Assembly: GCA_026260175.1 (NCBI GenBank)
Contig: JAKCWW010000914.1
Span: forward strand, 1 to 64,000
DNA: 64,000 nt
Reading direction: 5' to 3'
Source: Reticulitermes lucifugus
Lineage: Eukaryota > Arthropoda > Insecta > Blattodea > Rhinotermitidae
Numbering within the stretch: position 1 is the stretch's first letter; each line of letters opens with the position of its first letter. A program made the translations under genes and the position numbers. The notes under the pieces were generated by a model. That model saw nothing but the letters and a program-made list of their open reading frames with translations, was not told the origin of the DNA and did no database searches. Below are positions 28,101 to 39,787 of this stretch, in pieces.

Positions 28101-29480
28101 GTAACCCAGAAGACAACCTCGTGTAATCGTCTGTCATCTTGTGTCAGTGAAAATACCTGTGTCTTTACATATTCTCCTCTGTCATGTGTCATGCTTTGCA
28201 CGACTCCAGTCCATCTCCATTTCATCATCCTGATGAAATTCTGGGGGGTCACCACTACCACCACGACTGTTAATACCCATTAATACTAGTCACGTGCCAG
28301 TCATATGATATACGTGCATAACATTCACGCGCTACTGCACGGTCTGTTTCACTGATCGCTTAAATTTATTAGAACAAACCAAGCGTTTATTTCGTCTGTC
28401 GGATTACTGCCATCTGGTTTTGTTATGTTGTGTGCTTCATGCTGAACTGTTTCATTGGCCTCATTGCTTACGTCACAGATAACACGCTGTATGTATTGGT
28501 CTTGTGTACTCCTTCGTGTAGTAATGTATTCGCCTATATGCTGATCTTAAGTTGGTCACATATTTTAATTCTTTATTTATTGTTGAAACTGTATTTAAAG
28601 TTCGCATTTCTGCTGTTTATATTAATATATTACGTTTGCATGTTGTGCTGTTTCTTTATGAGCCATCTGGCTGTTGACTCAACAAGGTAATAAATATGAA
28701 CTGAATTGGATTCAATTACATTTATTTTAATATGTGAAATTATTGTCAATATAGTTGGCTGATTTGCGCCAGTTTTGATTGCACTGGGAGGGGCATTGGA
28801 CTGTAGGAATCTACAGACTTTGAGAATGAAGTTGAGAGGCGATACTGAAATAGAAATATACGTAGCAAGAAAATGAAGCTTACGTTTTTAGAATTTTAGA
28901 GCTGCATGTAAGAAAGTAACGTTAAATCCAGTGTTTCATACTCTTTCATAATTTTCACTTAAGGAAATAAATGTAGACGAATTTTCATAAAGTCTTGTTA
29001 AGTTATAGGAACGTTCAGTTTGACCTATCTTCCAGTGTTGTAAATAATTTTGACCAGCCAGCAGGATCTTATTCGTGACGGTTCCTTGCTTGTAGTCTAT
29101 AAATTAGTCCCGTATGGAGATAAATGGAAGAGACTTTATAACACCGAGGAAATGTACAGGGTAGCTAGATTTGAAGTTCTCACAGTGGTGTTGATGGAGA
29201 TTCAGGGCTTATAGGGAATTAAATCTCTTCTTGGAGTACTTGGTTCTGAAGATGGAAGCATAACGCTCCTCCGAAGCGTGGCAATTATTTATGCGTCTAC
29301 ACAGCGTAACATCGTAGAAGACTTGTACTTTCATCGTACTAGTCTGTTTCTCAAACTCTATTTGTGCCTCGAGAATCAGATAAGAATATGCATATCGTCT
29401 ACTATTGAACGATTGTTCTTTTACATGTAAAATCTTTTTCTGTGCCTTCTCTTTCGTGAATCGATCAGCCAGTTCATTGA
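25194..29480. other. Non-coding stretch, no recognisable element
   Basis: I see no gene, no clear repeat and no microsatellite. The open frames at 26,577-26,885 (102 codons), 28,061-28,264 and 28,430-28,690 lack motifs, and their composition follows the local base content. The last is hydrophobic simply because the DNA is T-rich. Confidence 0.4.
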
Positions 29481-29499
29481 CTGCCTACGAGCTGTAGGG

Positions 29500-29625
29500 C
29501 AGGGATGCAGCTCCCAGAAGAGAGGGATTTTCTTTCCCGGCATGAGTCTCACACATGCTCTGGGGCTCAGCGCAGCTTCCTATGCACTGAGCCCTTCCCA
29601 GGGGTAAATGGGACAGAGTCGGTGG
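29500..29625 (+). mobile_element. Degraded SINE, body part
   Basis: The blocks TCTTTCCCGGCATGAGTC, GCTCTGGGGCTCAGCGCAGC and CCCAGGGGTAAATGG follow the order of the SINE body seen more clearly at 54,209-54,505 (GGCTCTGGGGTCCACCCAG and CCGGGGGTAAAGCGG). The tRNA-like head is not recognisable and the 3' end is lost. Confidence 0.4.
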
Positions 29626-29859
29626 ACGGAAGTTTCGAACGAGATCAGCAGGCCCAGTAACATGCCCATTATTTTTACGGAGTCATCGAAAAATTTAAAG
29701 GGAGCTGGGTTGACAAAGCTGGTGCAGAGATGGAACAGTATGTGCAATATGACGGCGAGCCTTTGTATCTGCTTTCATACTGCACATTTATTGTACAGTG
29801 AAAGATGAGTTTAATACAGGGGATACAGTTTAGGCTGTTTCCCCTGTGCCTGAGTATGA

Positions 29860-29993
29860 AAGGAAAGCGGAGGTATAGCTCATTGGATTCAAGGCCTTGA
29901 TATTAGACGGCGACGAGTGAGTTACCCGAGGAAAGAGACCGGTACGCGTTGGGTAGGGGATTGAGTAGGCCTCAGAGCCGGACTGGACGTAAA
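29860..29993 (-). mobile_element. Degraded SINE, opposite orientation
   Basis: On the minus strand the order CCGGCTCTGAGGCC, TACCGGTCTCTTTCCTCGGG, GAGCTATACCTCCGC matches the body of the main SINE family (54,209-54,505). With 29,500-29,625 it forms a head-to-head pair about 235 bases apart. Confidence 0.45.
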
Positions 29994-30206
29994 GACACGA
30001 TGATTTGAGATGTTAGCCATAACTTCACTGAGACATCTCAGCTCATTTATATGCTGTACATGACGATATTATTCAGTTCTTAACGACGACTCTAAATCGA
30101 TTCAAAGTGTAAATGCTGTACGATGAGGAATAACGGTTCGATCGAATAATGTGAAAGGAAGCGATGGTGGTGAATTTTAAAGAACCAACACTCTCGTAGG
30201 AGAACT

Positions 30207-30396
30207 GAGGTTGAGACTCCCTTTATTCCGGGATATGGCGCTGCGTCACTGGGTGATCGGTTCTCGACTTTTCGAGAAAGCGTACTGGACTAATCTCCAA
30301 GGGCTGGTTTGAAGATTAGGCCATTGCGTTGCGTCGAAACTTCGGGAACCGATTATCCAGTGACAGCGAGTCATATCCCAGTAGAAGGGAGACCTC
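30207..30396. mobile_element. Fold-back element: about 190-bp imperfect palindrome
   Basis: The left arm (30,207-30,299) and right arm (30,304-30,396) are inverted copies for nearly their whole length with about 75% identity: GGGATATGGCGCTGCGTCAC and ATCGGTTC on the left face GTGACAGCGAGTCATATCCC and GAACCGAT on the right. Such a single-strand hairpin is typical of fold-back MITEs. There is no coding capacity. Confidence 0.65.
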
Positions 30397-30541
30397 TTCT
30401 ACACTTCTTCTACTGCTGCGTAAGATTAAAACCCCGAAATGAAAGTAGCTACGGAAATGTCAGATTTGATAGCCGGTCTTCATGTTGAGATTCGACAGAA
30501 TTAAGTTTTGAACATGGCAAGTAACAAAACATACCATTAGT

Positions 30542-30822
30542 CATAGGCGTAACTTGGGGGAGGGGGAGGCAAATGCCCCCCCCCAGCATTTTTTCTATCT
30601 AAGAATTTTTTTGGCTACCTGAGTTGAAGAGAGGCAAATAAAAAAATTGGGGTGAGGGTGGAGGAAAGAAGTGTATGTAGGTTACATTAAGGACTGGTTC
30701 AAACCAATCTTCCCCCTCTTTCTAACTCGACTCCTTGACTTGACTGCTAATACCCATGGTCGATTTTGCCCCCCTCCTCCCCCCTCCCCCCCAATGTTAT
30801 TATTAGCCAATTTACGCCTATG
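30542..30822. mobile_element. hAT-like MITE, 281 bp, with 8-bp target duplication
   Basis: The ends CATAGGCGTAAC and TTTACGCCTATG are inverted repeats. The flanks CCATTAGT (30,534-30,541) and CTATTAGT (30,823-30,830) agree at 7 of 8 positions. G-rich (left) and C-rich (right) tracts next to the ends extend the inverted symmetry. It has no transposase. The sharp duplication suggests a moderately recent insertion. Confidence 0.75.
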
Positions 30823-30830
30823 CTATTAGT

Positions 30831-32380
30831 TGTAACTTTTTGATTCCGGTGTTCTGGTACTTAGCTACTGGGATGATGGAAAGTGTTACAAAGCACCATA
30901 ATGTTCTGAAAGCGTATTTAACTTGTAACCTTAATAAACAAAAGATTTTAACCAGTGTGGTTTATTGTTGAGGCGGTATTGGGTGTTTGGGGGGGGGGTG
31001 TGGTGTGGACAGTAGGTTCAACCGCATGCCACATACGCACACATACAAAACGATGAATTTGTGTATTAAACTCGCGTCAGGCAGGTTCACCTGAACCTGG
31101 TTGTGAGCCCTGTAGGCACTCGTGAAATCATGCTACATACGACATCTCAGTCACAGTGATTAACACTAGTATTTCAAGGTGTCAAGACACTTCATCGCGG
31201 ATCTCTCTGTAGCATCTGATGTGCAGAGGACTGGTATTTTTACAGCGAAATTCCTTATCAAACTTTCACTACGTGCAAAATGTTTTGTTTCGCGAATAGC
31301 GCCGTGTCATGTCATATCAACTTCACAATGGACATGTATATGGTGACCATACGAGCCAGTTTGCAAGGATGAATAAAATTTGTTTGCAGAAATTGAATCG
31401 CAAACCTGACATAGCTGATGGAAAATAACATTTTATACCTGTATACTGACCATATGGGATTAAGAAATAACCACAGCCTTGTAGAGGTGAATAATGGAAA
31501 TGTAGACACAATGGCTGTCATACCCTTACTAATATCAGCGTTCGTCGGGCAGACGGCAGTCTGAATATGTGACAGGTCATTTCTCTTCACAACCAGTATC
31601 TCTATTTATATCTCTAACATAAAGGTAATCTCACATCAAAAGTCTCCTTTCGTGGTGAGTTGAGGTACAGTGATGGATGTTTAATTCAAGTATCAATATT
31701 TGATCACTTATTGGTGAGCGCAATAAAAATTAAGGTATATGTTTTGTATTTGTATACGTGCCGTTGGAATATGAACTCATTTCTTGCTGTAAATAACCTG
31801 ACAGTCGCTAATCTAGTCAAGATTTCCCCTTCTCCGTTATGAAACCTGAAAGTTTATGTGCCATAATCACGAGGATTAAATCTACAATCGCATATCCGTG
31901 ATTGAATGGGAATTTTACATGCGACTGGTGTTTCATTTCTTATCTAACTCTTGCGGTGATGCTAATTAGGCATAACCATTAACTAGAATTGAGAGTAAAC
32001 TCTCCACAATTCAAAGTGATAGTTTGTAGAAAATGTATAATAACATTACAGATAAGTTTTGAATCAACACAGTATTTTACTTCTATTTGTAAACCGGTAC
32101 ACCTCTTTACGTTTTCGCCTACCGGAACAACCTACACATCATTGATTGGCAAATCGGCTGGTAACAACAGGATATGACATGTTAAATAATTGTTGTGGGC
32201 TATTTTGTTACGTCAGTTAATTAATATTTTTATTCAGAAAGTGTGTATCAACAATTCATTAACAGCTAATAATATGTTAATATAAAGCCTTCCTTAGTGA
32301 GAAAAAAATAGCTGATTTATTGTGGCTTGAATCATAAACACGTAATTTGAAACACTCAGTTTATTTACAATTAAGAGGCA
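30831..32380. other. Non-coding stretch
   Basis: It contains a G run at 30,990-30,999 and nothing else that I recognise. Small open frames on the minus strand at 31,312-31,590 have no motif. Confidence 0.4.
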
Positions 32381-32383
32381 AAG

Positions 32384-32530
32384 GAAACGCGTGAGGGTTA
32401 TCGAATCCAAGCAAATAGTATGAATTGTTATCGAGAGGTGTCTGTTTCGAATCCAGGCAGCGGATGGCCGTTGCACTTGTGGTTTTCGCAGTTTTTTTCA
32501 GACACGTGTCATGATAATGCCTTCATGTAA
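32384..32530 (+). mobile_element. tRNA-derived SINE fragment
   Basis: CTGTTTCGAATCCAGGCAGC is a good RNA polymerase III B box (GTTTCGAATCC), followed by GGATGGCCGTTGCACTTGTG and GTTTTCGCAGTTTTTTTCAG, a SINE body I remember from cockroach-type genomes. The A box and 3' end are not clear. Confidence 0.4.
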
Positions 32531-33440
32531 TACTAGACGCACTTTTAAATGGGAGATACATGTGGAAGATTAAATAGTTGGCTACCAGAAATGCCCATAA
32601 TACAATTACAGAAAAAGGACTGAAAGACTGAGTTTAGAGTTCATTTAAGATAGAAGAATATTATGTCTGATATTTCAGAATTGCAGATTATATGGAACCA
32701 GTTTTAGGTTAGGGTAGGCTTACAAGAAAAAAAGTGTCCCAAATTTTTCGAAATTATTTTTCATTCCTCATAGCTGCAGTTTCGAAAATTTGTGGGTATA
32801 ATCGTGGGGAACCTCTTATAACCTGGGAAGTGATTCCCAGTTTGCCTAAACCTAAAAGTTGCGGGAAAGGAACTGCTTCTGAGAATGAAATTTTCATTAT
32901 GATGTCCGAAAGGATTCATTTTTCCTTTTGTGACCCGAGACTAGTTAACAGTGTGCAGTTTAAAGTAAACAGGAGCAAATAATGAATACTCAGAAACCCG
33001 GATAACAGGAGGCTACATGACCTTGTGGCCCATAGGACCATACAGGCAGAAAAATAGGTATGAAGTTGGTATAATAACTGGAAAACAACTTGTTGTCAGA
33101 ATGATTGCTGTTTTAGTTCCATACACTGCTGAACTGATTATTGGTAGATATTAATTTTTAAAATAATATTGCTGTCTGATTTGGAAGTGAATTCTTCCGA
33201 ATCCTTCTGTGCTCTGACGAACGTGTCTTTCTCAGGAACATCAGGTGCTTTCGCTCTGTACATCTTAAATATTTCGGTGTGCAAGAATGACTGTGAAAAG
33301 TGCTTACGCTTTAGTTTGTAAAAGAGAATCATTTGCGATGATTTATCAATACAACTCATGTTGTCATTGACAAGGACAAAAGAAGACCTTTTCACTCAGT
33401 AAAATTAATCAGGTATAATTTTGTCTGGCTGACATTAAGG

Positions 33441-33820
33441 AGAGTACACAGACTGAGGGTGTCTGAGAATAGGGTATTTAGGAAGATATTTGATCCTAAA
33501 AGAGGCAAAGTAGTAGGAGACTGAAGAAAATTTCATAATGAGATGCTTCGTCATTTGCGTGTCACCAAGTATCTCAAGGACAATGCGTTGGGCGGGGAAT
33601 TTAGCACGTATGGGGGGGGGAAAGAAAAATGCGTTCAGGGTTTTGGTAGGAAAACACGAATGAAAAAAAACCACTTGGAAGAACTAGGCGTAGATGGGAG
33701 GAGACTATTATAGTGGATCCTAAAGTATCAGGATAGGAGGGCGTGAACTGTGTCAATCTGGCTCGGGTTAGGGATAAGTGAGGGGCTCTTGTAAACACGG
33801 AAATGAACATTGGGGTTTAA
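33441..33820 (+). pseudogene. LINE ORF2 3' tail remnant
   Basis: Frames across this stretch give GPKR/DPKRGKV-type text: HRLRVSENRVFRKIFDPKRG, then FHNEML, a Lys/Arg-rich block, and finally LARVRDK..GALVNTEMNIG. This is the order of the C-terminal end of the LINE family also seen at 57,934-58,120. Frameshifts and stops break it. The reverse transcriptase part is absent. Confidence 0.75.
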
Positions 33821-34137
33821 TAAATTGCCTGGAATTTCCTGACTAGCTAAGGGACTAATAGCTTTTCAAGAAGGACCCTGTTCCTTGTAGTTAGTTACAA
33901 TTAATCGCGGGAAGGACAGGACATTGTTTAGCCATTCCTTTGGCAGTATAATAAAAAAATTGGCAACATTTTCACATAATTTCTCTTAAATATTCCTTCA
34001 GATTTATGGACCTCAACAACGCTTTCTGTCGTTTTTAATGGCACAACTATTTTAATATTCTGTTTATTGTATCAAGATTAAGGTCTTCTCGGACGACTCC
34101 AAGTACTTTGGCAGACCGGTACCAGTGTTTTTGGTGG

Positions 34138-34209
34138 AACCTGCTGCCTTCATCTTCAGAATAGAAGAGTGACAATTCTTTTCTATCTCGAAGATGGAGG
34201 CAGCAGGTT
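34138..34209. repeat. Short fold-back hairpin, 19 of 20 bases paired
   Basis: The arms 34,138-34,157 (AACCTGCTGCCTTCATCTTC) and 34,190-34,209 are inverted copies with one mismatch, and weaker pairing continues into the 32-base loop. It resembles the tip of a fold-back MITE; preceding bases GGCAGACCGGTACCAGTG may belong to the same element. Confidence 0.6.
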
Positions 34210-37200
34210 ACTCAGAAACGTCAGTACACATCTACAAAACAGCATGGTGTCACATTCATTAAGACCATAATCTTAATACTCACCGTCGGAATAATTTCTA
34301 ATGTCACATCATGTATTACAAATAGAAGAGATGTATTATAATTTCTGGCACGTACCATATGGAAAGTAGTACTGTATTTATAATAAATGTATCCTGATAC
34401 TTGATTTAAATACATTTTATACACCATATTTCCAAAATATTGTCTGTGTGTCTCCCTATGACCCCTTATAATGCTTTTAATTTTTACTGCTGCTTGGTTC
34501 CATGAAGTGAACAAGAGCAGTACCTTGACCTTTAAAATGGCCGCAGATGATGTGCAATTCTAATGTACTGATCTGCGCAATACGTATACTTATAACTGGT
34601 ATCTTCCGCGTGGCCACTAGTTGTTTTGGGGTAAGCACGTATCTTTTAGAGGCCTACAGTACAGACTATAAATTTGTTCCAGAAAGGCTCGACACATTCC
34701 TTTCCATTATGTTCGTCAGTGTTACTTTATGGCTGCTACACGGAAGGGTATTTTTTAAGTGGGTTCAGAAACTAAATTTGACTAATTTTTAGACAGTTCA
34801 CACCAATTGGCCCTGCCAGGCGTACTGTGTAGAAATGTCACAAATTTGCTTCGTTTAGAATGTCCTCATGTGTAAAACGCGTGCTACGAATGGTGCGAGC
34901 AGTCTGTTTTTGGCACTGGTTGTGTAAGCTTGTGAACTTCGTTAAGATTATGTAACTCTTGTCATGGTCTTTGGTTTAGCGAGTCTGCTAAATGCGACTT
35001 TGGATGACCGAATGATAAGTTAAATTCACTGAGTGCGGAGTACATCATAGGGAATATTACACGAAGTGTTGTTATACTTGATACAATGCGAAATTCTTAT
35101 ATTTGCTTTTTGTTTGATGAAAGTTATGAGACACGTGTCACTGTAAAAAAAGACTGTATTCTGTACATTATCATTTGAAGCGAACTGTATTTTTTAGTTC
35201 CAAGAAGAGTTTTGTTGCTTTTTACGTATCAAATTCTGCAGAGATACTGATGTTTTCGTGTTCTGGGCACATAAATTGTTTATGTGCTGTAGGGAATGAT
35301 GACGGCAATCCTTTGTGTGCTTAGTTGAATTTACAAGAGAGAAGCCTTCTGTGTGCTAGTTGCAACCTTTCAAACCACAAACGTTGTCATGTGCAACATA
35401 TATCTTGAATTAAAGAACTTACATTTTGTTCCCAGAGTGTAGGCCACTTTTGTGTTTGGTATGATTCTCAGAATAAACACCATATGCCAGTTGGTCTTTG
35501 CAGTGAGGTAGGATTTTTTCTTTTTACATATTTAGATATAATTAATGCTTCAAAGCTTTAAAATTCTTATGAAGTAGGTGCCACAAATATTTTCAACTGC
35601 GAAGATATGAGAGCTAGTTTGTTTCTGTAATTATATATAGAATGCCCGACGAAGCCTCTGCCAGTCTTCACATGGTTACTTACTGGCTTATTTTGAGAAA
35701 GAAATTTACATCAATATGGATGTTAACATAACATTTATGTTGTTGCTTAGTCATGTTTAATATAAGTTGTAAAACATGCCAATACATTACCACCTGAATT
35801 TGGGCAGATGTTTCGTGGGATATTCTGTACGGAATGAAGACTCTATGTAAGGGTGTGAAGCTCAAATATTACGCGGGCGAAACGGATATTTTCGAAATTT
35901 AAGGCGGACCGCGCGTCCCTTTTAGCAATAAAAGGGTAAGCATTTTCATTAAAATTAAAAACACCATTGTAGGTACTTTATATTTTTCATAACACAATGA
36001 ATCTATATTATAATTATTGAATTTAAAACTGTATTGCATTATTATGTCTCCTGATGTCCATCTGACGATCCAGGAATAGCAGAACTTTTTGGGTCCTCCG
36101 GCTCGTGAAAAAAAAATTAAATAAAAAATTTTTAGATTTTGCTACAAACAACCATCCATATAGAAAAAATGAGTTTAGTTTCGTATTTAGTAAATTAATT
36201 ACGACAAGAATAACTTAAAGAGATTTTGGAGGCAGAAATTTTTGTGCGAGAAAGTGAAGTTGTTAATGAAATTCAAACAAACCTCTCTCGCTGTTTGTGC
36301 AAATAACGCCTCCGTCGCTCCGCCTAACGCACATTGGGATGCAACAAGTGGAAACAAAGCTCCGAGGGAGAGAACGAATTATTTACATGCGTGGGAATTT
36401 CGTGGTCCTTTCTAGCGGAGAAATAGAAATACGCTTACACGTACAGAAGATGGGTCTGTTCCTTCCGTTTACTATGATTCATGCGTAGACTGCTATCGTC
36501 ACTGTGATGACGTAACACAACTGGCTTTGTGGCAATTGCACAAACTTCTTACCGAGAAAACTCTGTGAAAAGGCCAAATCAGTTTGCACAAGGATTTTTT
36601 TTATTTTCTGCCGTTCACTCAACAATTCTTATCATTAATCTATATCATTAATTCTAATTAATTTGTGATACATAAATACTATATCCATTTTTATGTTACT
36701 GTATAAGTTTATTTTTCGATTTCTGTAAGAATAACCATGTTCCTGATATGCGAGTATGAAAGTTACTTATTGTTCTTATGGTGGAATCTAGGGAGTTACG
36801 GTTGGGCACGTAGCTTGGTAGGAAGAAAGAAGGATAAATGTAGAATTTTGTTTGGGAAACCGTTTTGCAAGACGGCGTCCTGGAAAACCAAAAACGGGAC
36901 GAGAGTATGAAATTGAGAAATACTCTGGAAATAGATTGTGATAATGGGAGTTGCATGCAACTGGCTCAGGATCGTGTCCACTTTGGTACAGTGCTATTTA
37001 AGGGCCGGGATCTACTGTCAAAGACCTGGCTAGGCAGTTAGCGATGACTGTAACGTATTGCTCATGTACAGCGTTCCGCGCGTGCTGAGAGAAATAATTC
37101 TCGAACTCCAAGTGGTTGTTATTGGAGTCATGTGACCTATTTATTACTAGTTTGAAGGTTACTTGTAAGAAAATTTGAATCAAAAATCTTAACTCCTGAA

Positions 37201-37415
37201 TGCAACTCTTTAAAACAACAAAGATCATGCACAAGCATTTGAAAATTATAAACCTGAAAGGTCTTTCTAGCAACATCCAAATGGCAGCATTTATTGAAAC
37301 ATGCCACATTGCTCACAAATTTCTCATTCTTCAAAAACTAATTGTAGACGAAATTTCCAACTACTGTGCGAAAAACTGTAATTATAAATTAAATTACACA
37401 CCGTAAGACCTCAGA
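34210..37415. other. Non-coding stretch
   Basis: No gene is recognisable. GC-rich snippets near 35,870-35,930 and 36,090 resemble hAT interiors but show no matching ends. Short open frames on both strands have no motif or splice support. Confidence 0.4.
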
Positions 37416-37469
37416 AATAATAATAATAATAATAATAATAATAGTGGTGGTGGTAGTGACGGTGGTGGA
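37416..37469. repeat. (AAT)n then (GTG)n microsatellite
   Basis: About nine AAT units are followed by an imperfect GTG tract. An (AATAAG)n tract follows at about 37,492-37,512. Confidence 0.9.
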
Positions 37470-37519
37470 AAAAATTACTAATAATATTGGGATAAGAATA
37501 AGAATAAGAATAACAGAAA

Positions 37520-38840
37520 CACCAAAAATAATTTTGTTAACTCAGCGTGGTGTCTGAGAACGGCACTTCTTTATACATGTATATTTAATGACGCGGTGTC
37601 AACTGCAAACATGACGTACCATAGAATAAAAATTTAAAAAAATGCATTGAGAATCGGACGGATGTTAGACAAAGTGAGTCTGACATATTTTGAAGAACTG
37701 CGAGTAGCAGTGTATGTGTTTCTTGTCGGCATAGCCTATTGAGAGTATTTTCGTATGATATGGTATAAGAGTATAGCGTGAAATTAGACTTTGAACGATG
37801 AAATGGCAAGAGCGCGGAAGGAAGCGATTGTGGGATATCGTAAGTCATTATTCCAGCATTTTCCGGATGAACAACAAGAGAAAACACAGTCGCTGTAACT
37901 GGCCTCCGGCTCGAGAATGAAACTTGTAACTTTGCGAATAAGAAAGCGGGACTTCTAGGGATTAATTTTCGACATTCCATGCACTTCGCTTTCCCGGATC
38001 GGTTAAAAAATGAAGAGAAATTTGTTGACTCTCGTGATTCTTTCAGATGAGACTCAAAGCTTTTATTTACGTAACATCATGCAGGAATGGAAATGAAACA
38101 CTACGACATTCCTGTTAGTGCTGTTTTTATCATACTTAACTCCCTTCTCAACCATTTCCATTAATGCATTCTGAAAGTCTAAGTCATAGAACGACATCGC
38201 GTATTCATAACACTCAGCAAATTAACTTCGTTAATATTCACATCTTGCTGTGGATTTTCAATTGACATTTTGATATTTGCTGGTATACACACAACGCTGT
38301 ATGTTAGACGCAGGTGGATTGATTTTAATACTTAATACTGTGTGACACAGATCTGGTATGAAGTTGCAAAGTCTGGCTGTGGCATGCATGAATGCGAATT
38401 TAAAAAGCTACCATTCAATTGATTTTCTATAGAGCCTGCTTTGTTAAGACGTTTTCGGAGCACCTCCTCACTCATCTTTCTTCTATGGGGCAGTGGAATT
38501 AACGCAACGATAGTATTAATCCACTTGAGTACCCCCATGACAAAATAAACTATTTTCGCTCTGGTCTTGTTACGTATAAGGAAAATGTACTGAAATCCAA
38601 TGGTCATTACTTAATCATAGTGTATTTTCTTCCCTTTAGCCGCCTAGTACGATATACCCTGTAATTCGAAACATGTAATTGCTAAGAGACCAAGGGTTTT
38701 GTTGTTGTCGTTGTTGTTGTTGAATGAGTGACCAGCCTTGTGTCTGTGAGATTAACTGTATAACAAAGTTGTGATTGACGGTGTTTGAATTTTCCTACTC
38801 TTGAATTCTTGATACTCCTATGTTAATAGAAGTTCTTTTT
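37520..38840. other. Non-coding stretch
   Basis: The 131-codon minus-strand frame at 37,585-37,980 is the longest here, but it has no motif, no homologue I recognise and no splice context. A (GTT)n tract of about 24 bases lies at 38,699-38,722. Confidence 0.4.
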
Positions 38841-38842
38841 TC

Positions 38843-39062
38843 ATGGTTCGACAGCCCTAGTGGGCCTAGGCCTCCTGTATGAGGTTCGTCGATCACAGTC
38901 ATTTAGACACACGACACTCGGTAGGACTCCTCTGGACGAGGGACCAGCTCGTCGCAGAGACCTCTACCTGACAACACACAACACTCACCAGAGACAGACA
39001 TCCACGCCTCTGGCGGGATTCGAACCCGCAGTCTCAGCAAGCGAGCGGCCATAGACCTACGA
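38843..39062 (-). mobile_element. tRNA-derived SINE (HTTLGRTPLDE shadow family)
   Basis: On the minus strand GCCGCTCGCTTGCTGAGACT leads into CGGGTTCGAATCCCGCC, a complete B box, followed by the SINE body. The plus strand of the body encodes the shadow peptide HTTLGRTPLDEGPARRRDL and a run to GFEPA, which I recall as one of the commonest spurious peptides in cockroach and termite assemblies. It is not a gene. This is the main marker for the Blattodea assignment. Confidence 0.8.
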
Positions 39063-39750
39063 TGTTAATAGTAGTGGAAATAAATTTTCCTGCCATATCT
39101 TGAGACTTCAGTGTAACTATTTGTGGTCTTCACTAAAGAAAATTACTGATTAGTATGAAACATACACATAAATGGTGGCATAAATTTTGCTCATTAAAAT
39201 CAAAATTAGAGAGTTAAGGGGGCCACTTTAAAGGTTTGACGTTCTAATTTTTCGGAATTTTACATTATTCAAAACGTACATGTAAAGAAGTGTGAGATAT
39301 ATGTGGTGTGTTAGAATCCACAATTTATGTTACAGAATTTGTTTTGAACTGAAACTTTCAATTTGGACCCAAAACTACATTTTACACAAACATTTTCGTT
39401 CACGTACGTCTTAGGACGAATATTATCCCAGAAAAATGAGGTTACTTTCTTTTAACAGTTATTCCAAACTTGCATTTTAATTTATAATCAGGCTGTATTT
39501 TGCTGTAAGCTCATGGCATTTGGGCAGTGCAATTCAGACCTATCGACATTATTAGTTACAACATTGTCCCAATTTTCGTATTTTTTATTGAAATATGTGG
39601 CATATGGTATCATATTTATGTACATGGGAACTGGTATCGCTAGAATTTCCAAAATAATTTTACTGGTGGGTTTGTCGCATATTCAGTGTGCGGCAATATT
39701 TTGTAATACTGTACTGGTGCTTTTGACTGACACGATCAACATATGCTTTG

Positions 39751-39787
39751 CTGCTTTCACACTGGCCACTGGCCAGTGTGAAAGCAG
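39751..39787. repeat. Perfect 17-bp hairpin with 3-base loop
   Basis: The arms 39,751-39,767 (CTGCTTTCACACTGGCC) and 39,771-39,787 are exact reverse complements around ACT. It abuts the start of the jockey-like remnant, so it may mark the insertion joint or the end of another element. Confidence 0.9.

Noticed and set aside
37585-37980. 131-codon minus-strand open frame
   Set aside because: No motif, signal peptide, splice context or recognisable homology; length is reachable by chance in 64 kb of six frames.
38860-39054. 64-codon open frame with a motif-like HTTLGRTPLDE peptide
   Set aside because: Known to me as a shadow of a tRNA-derived SINE; the real B box lies on the opposite strand.
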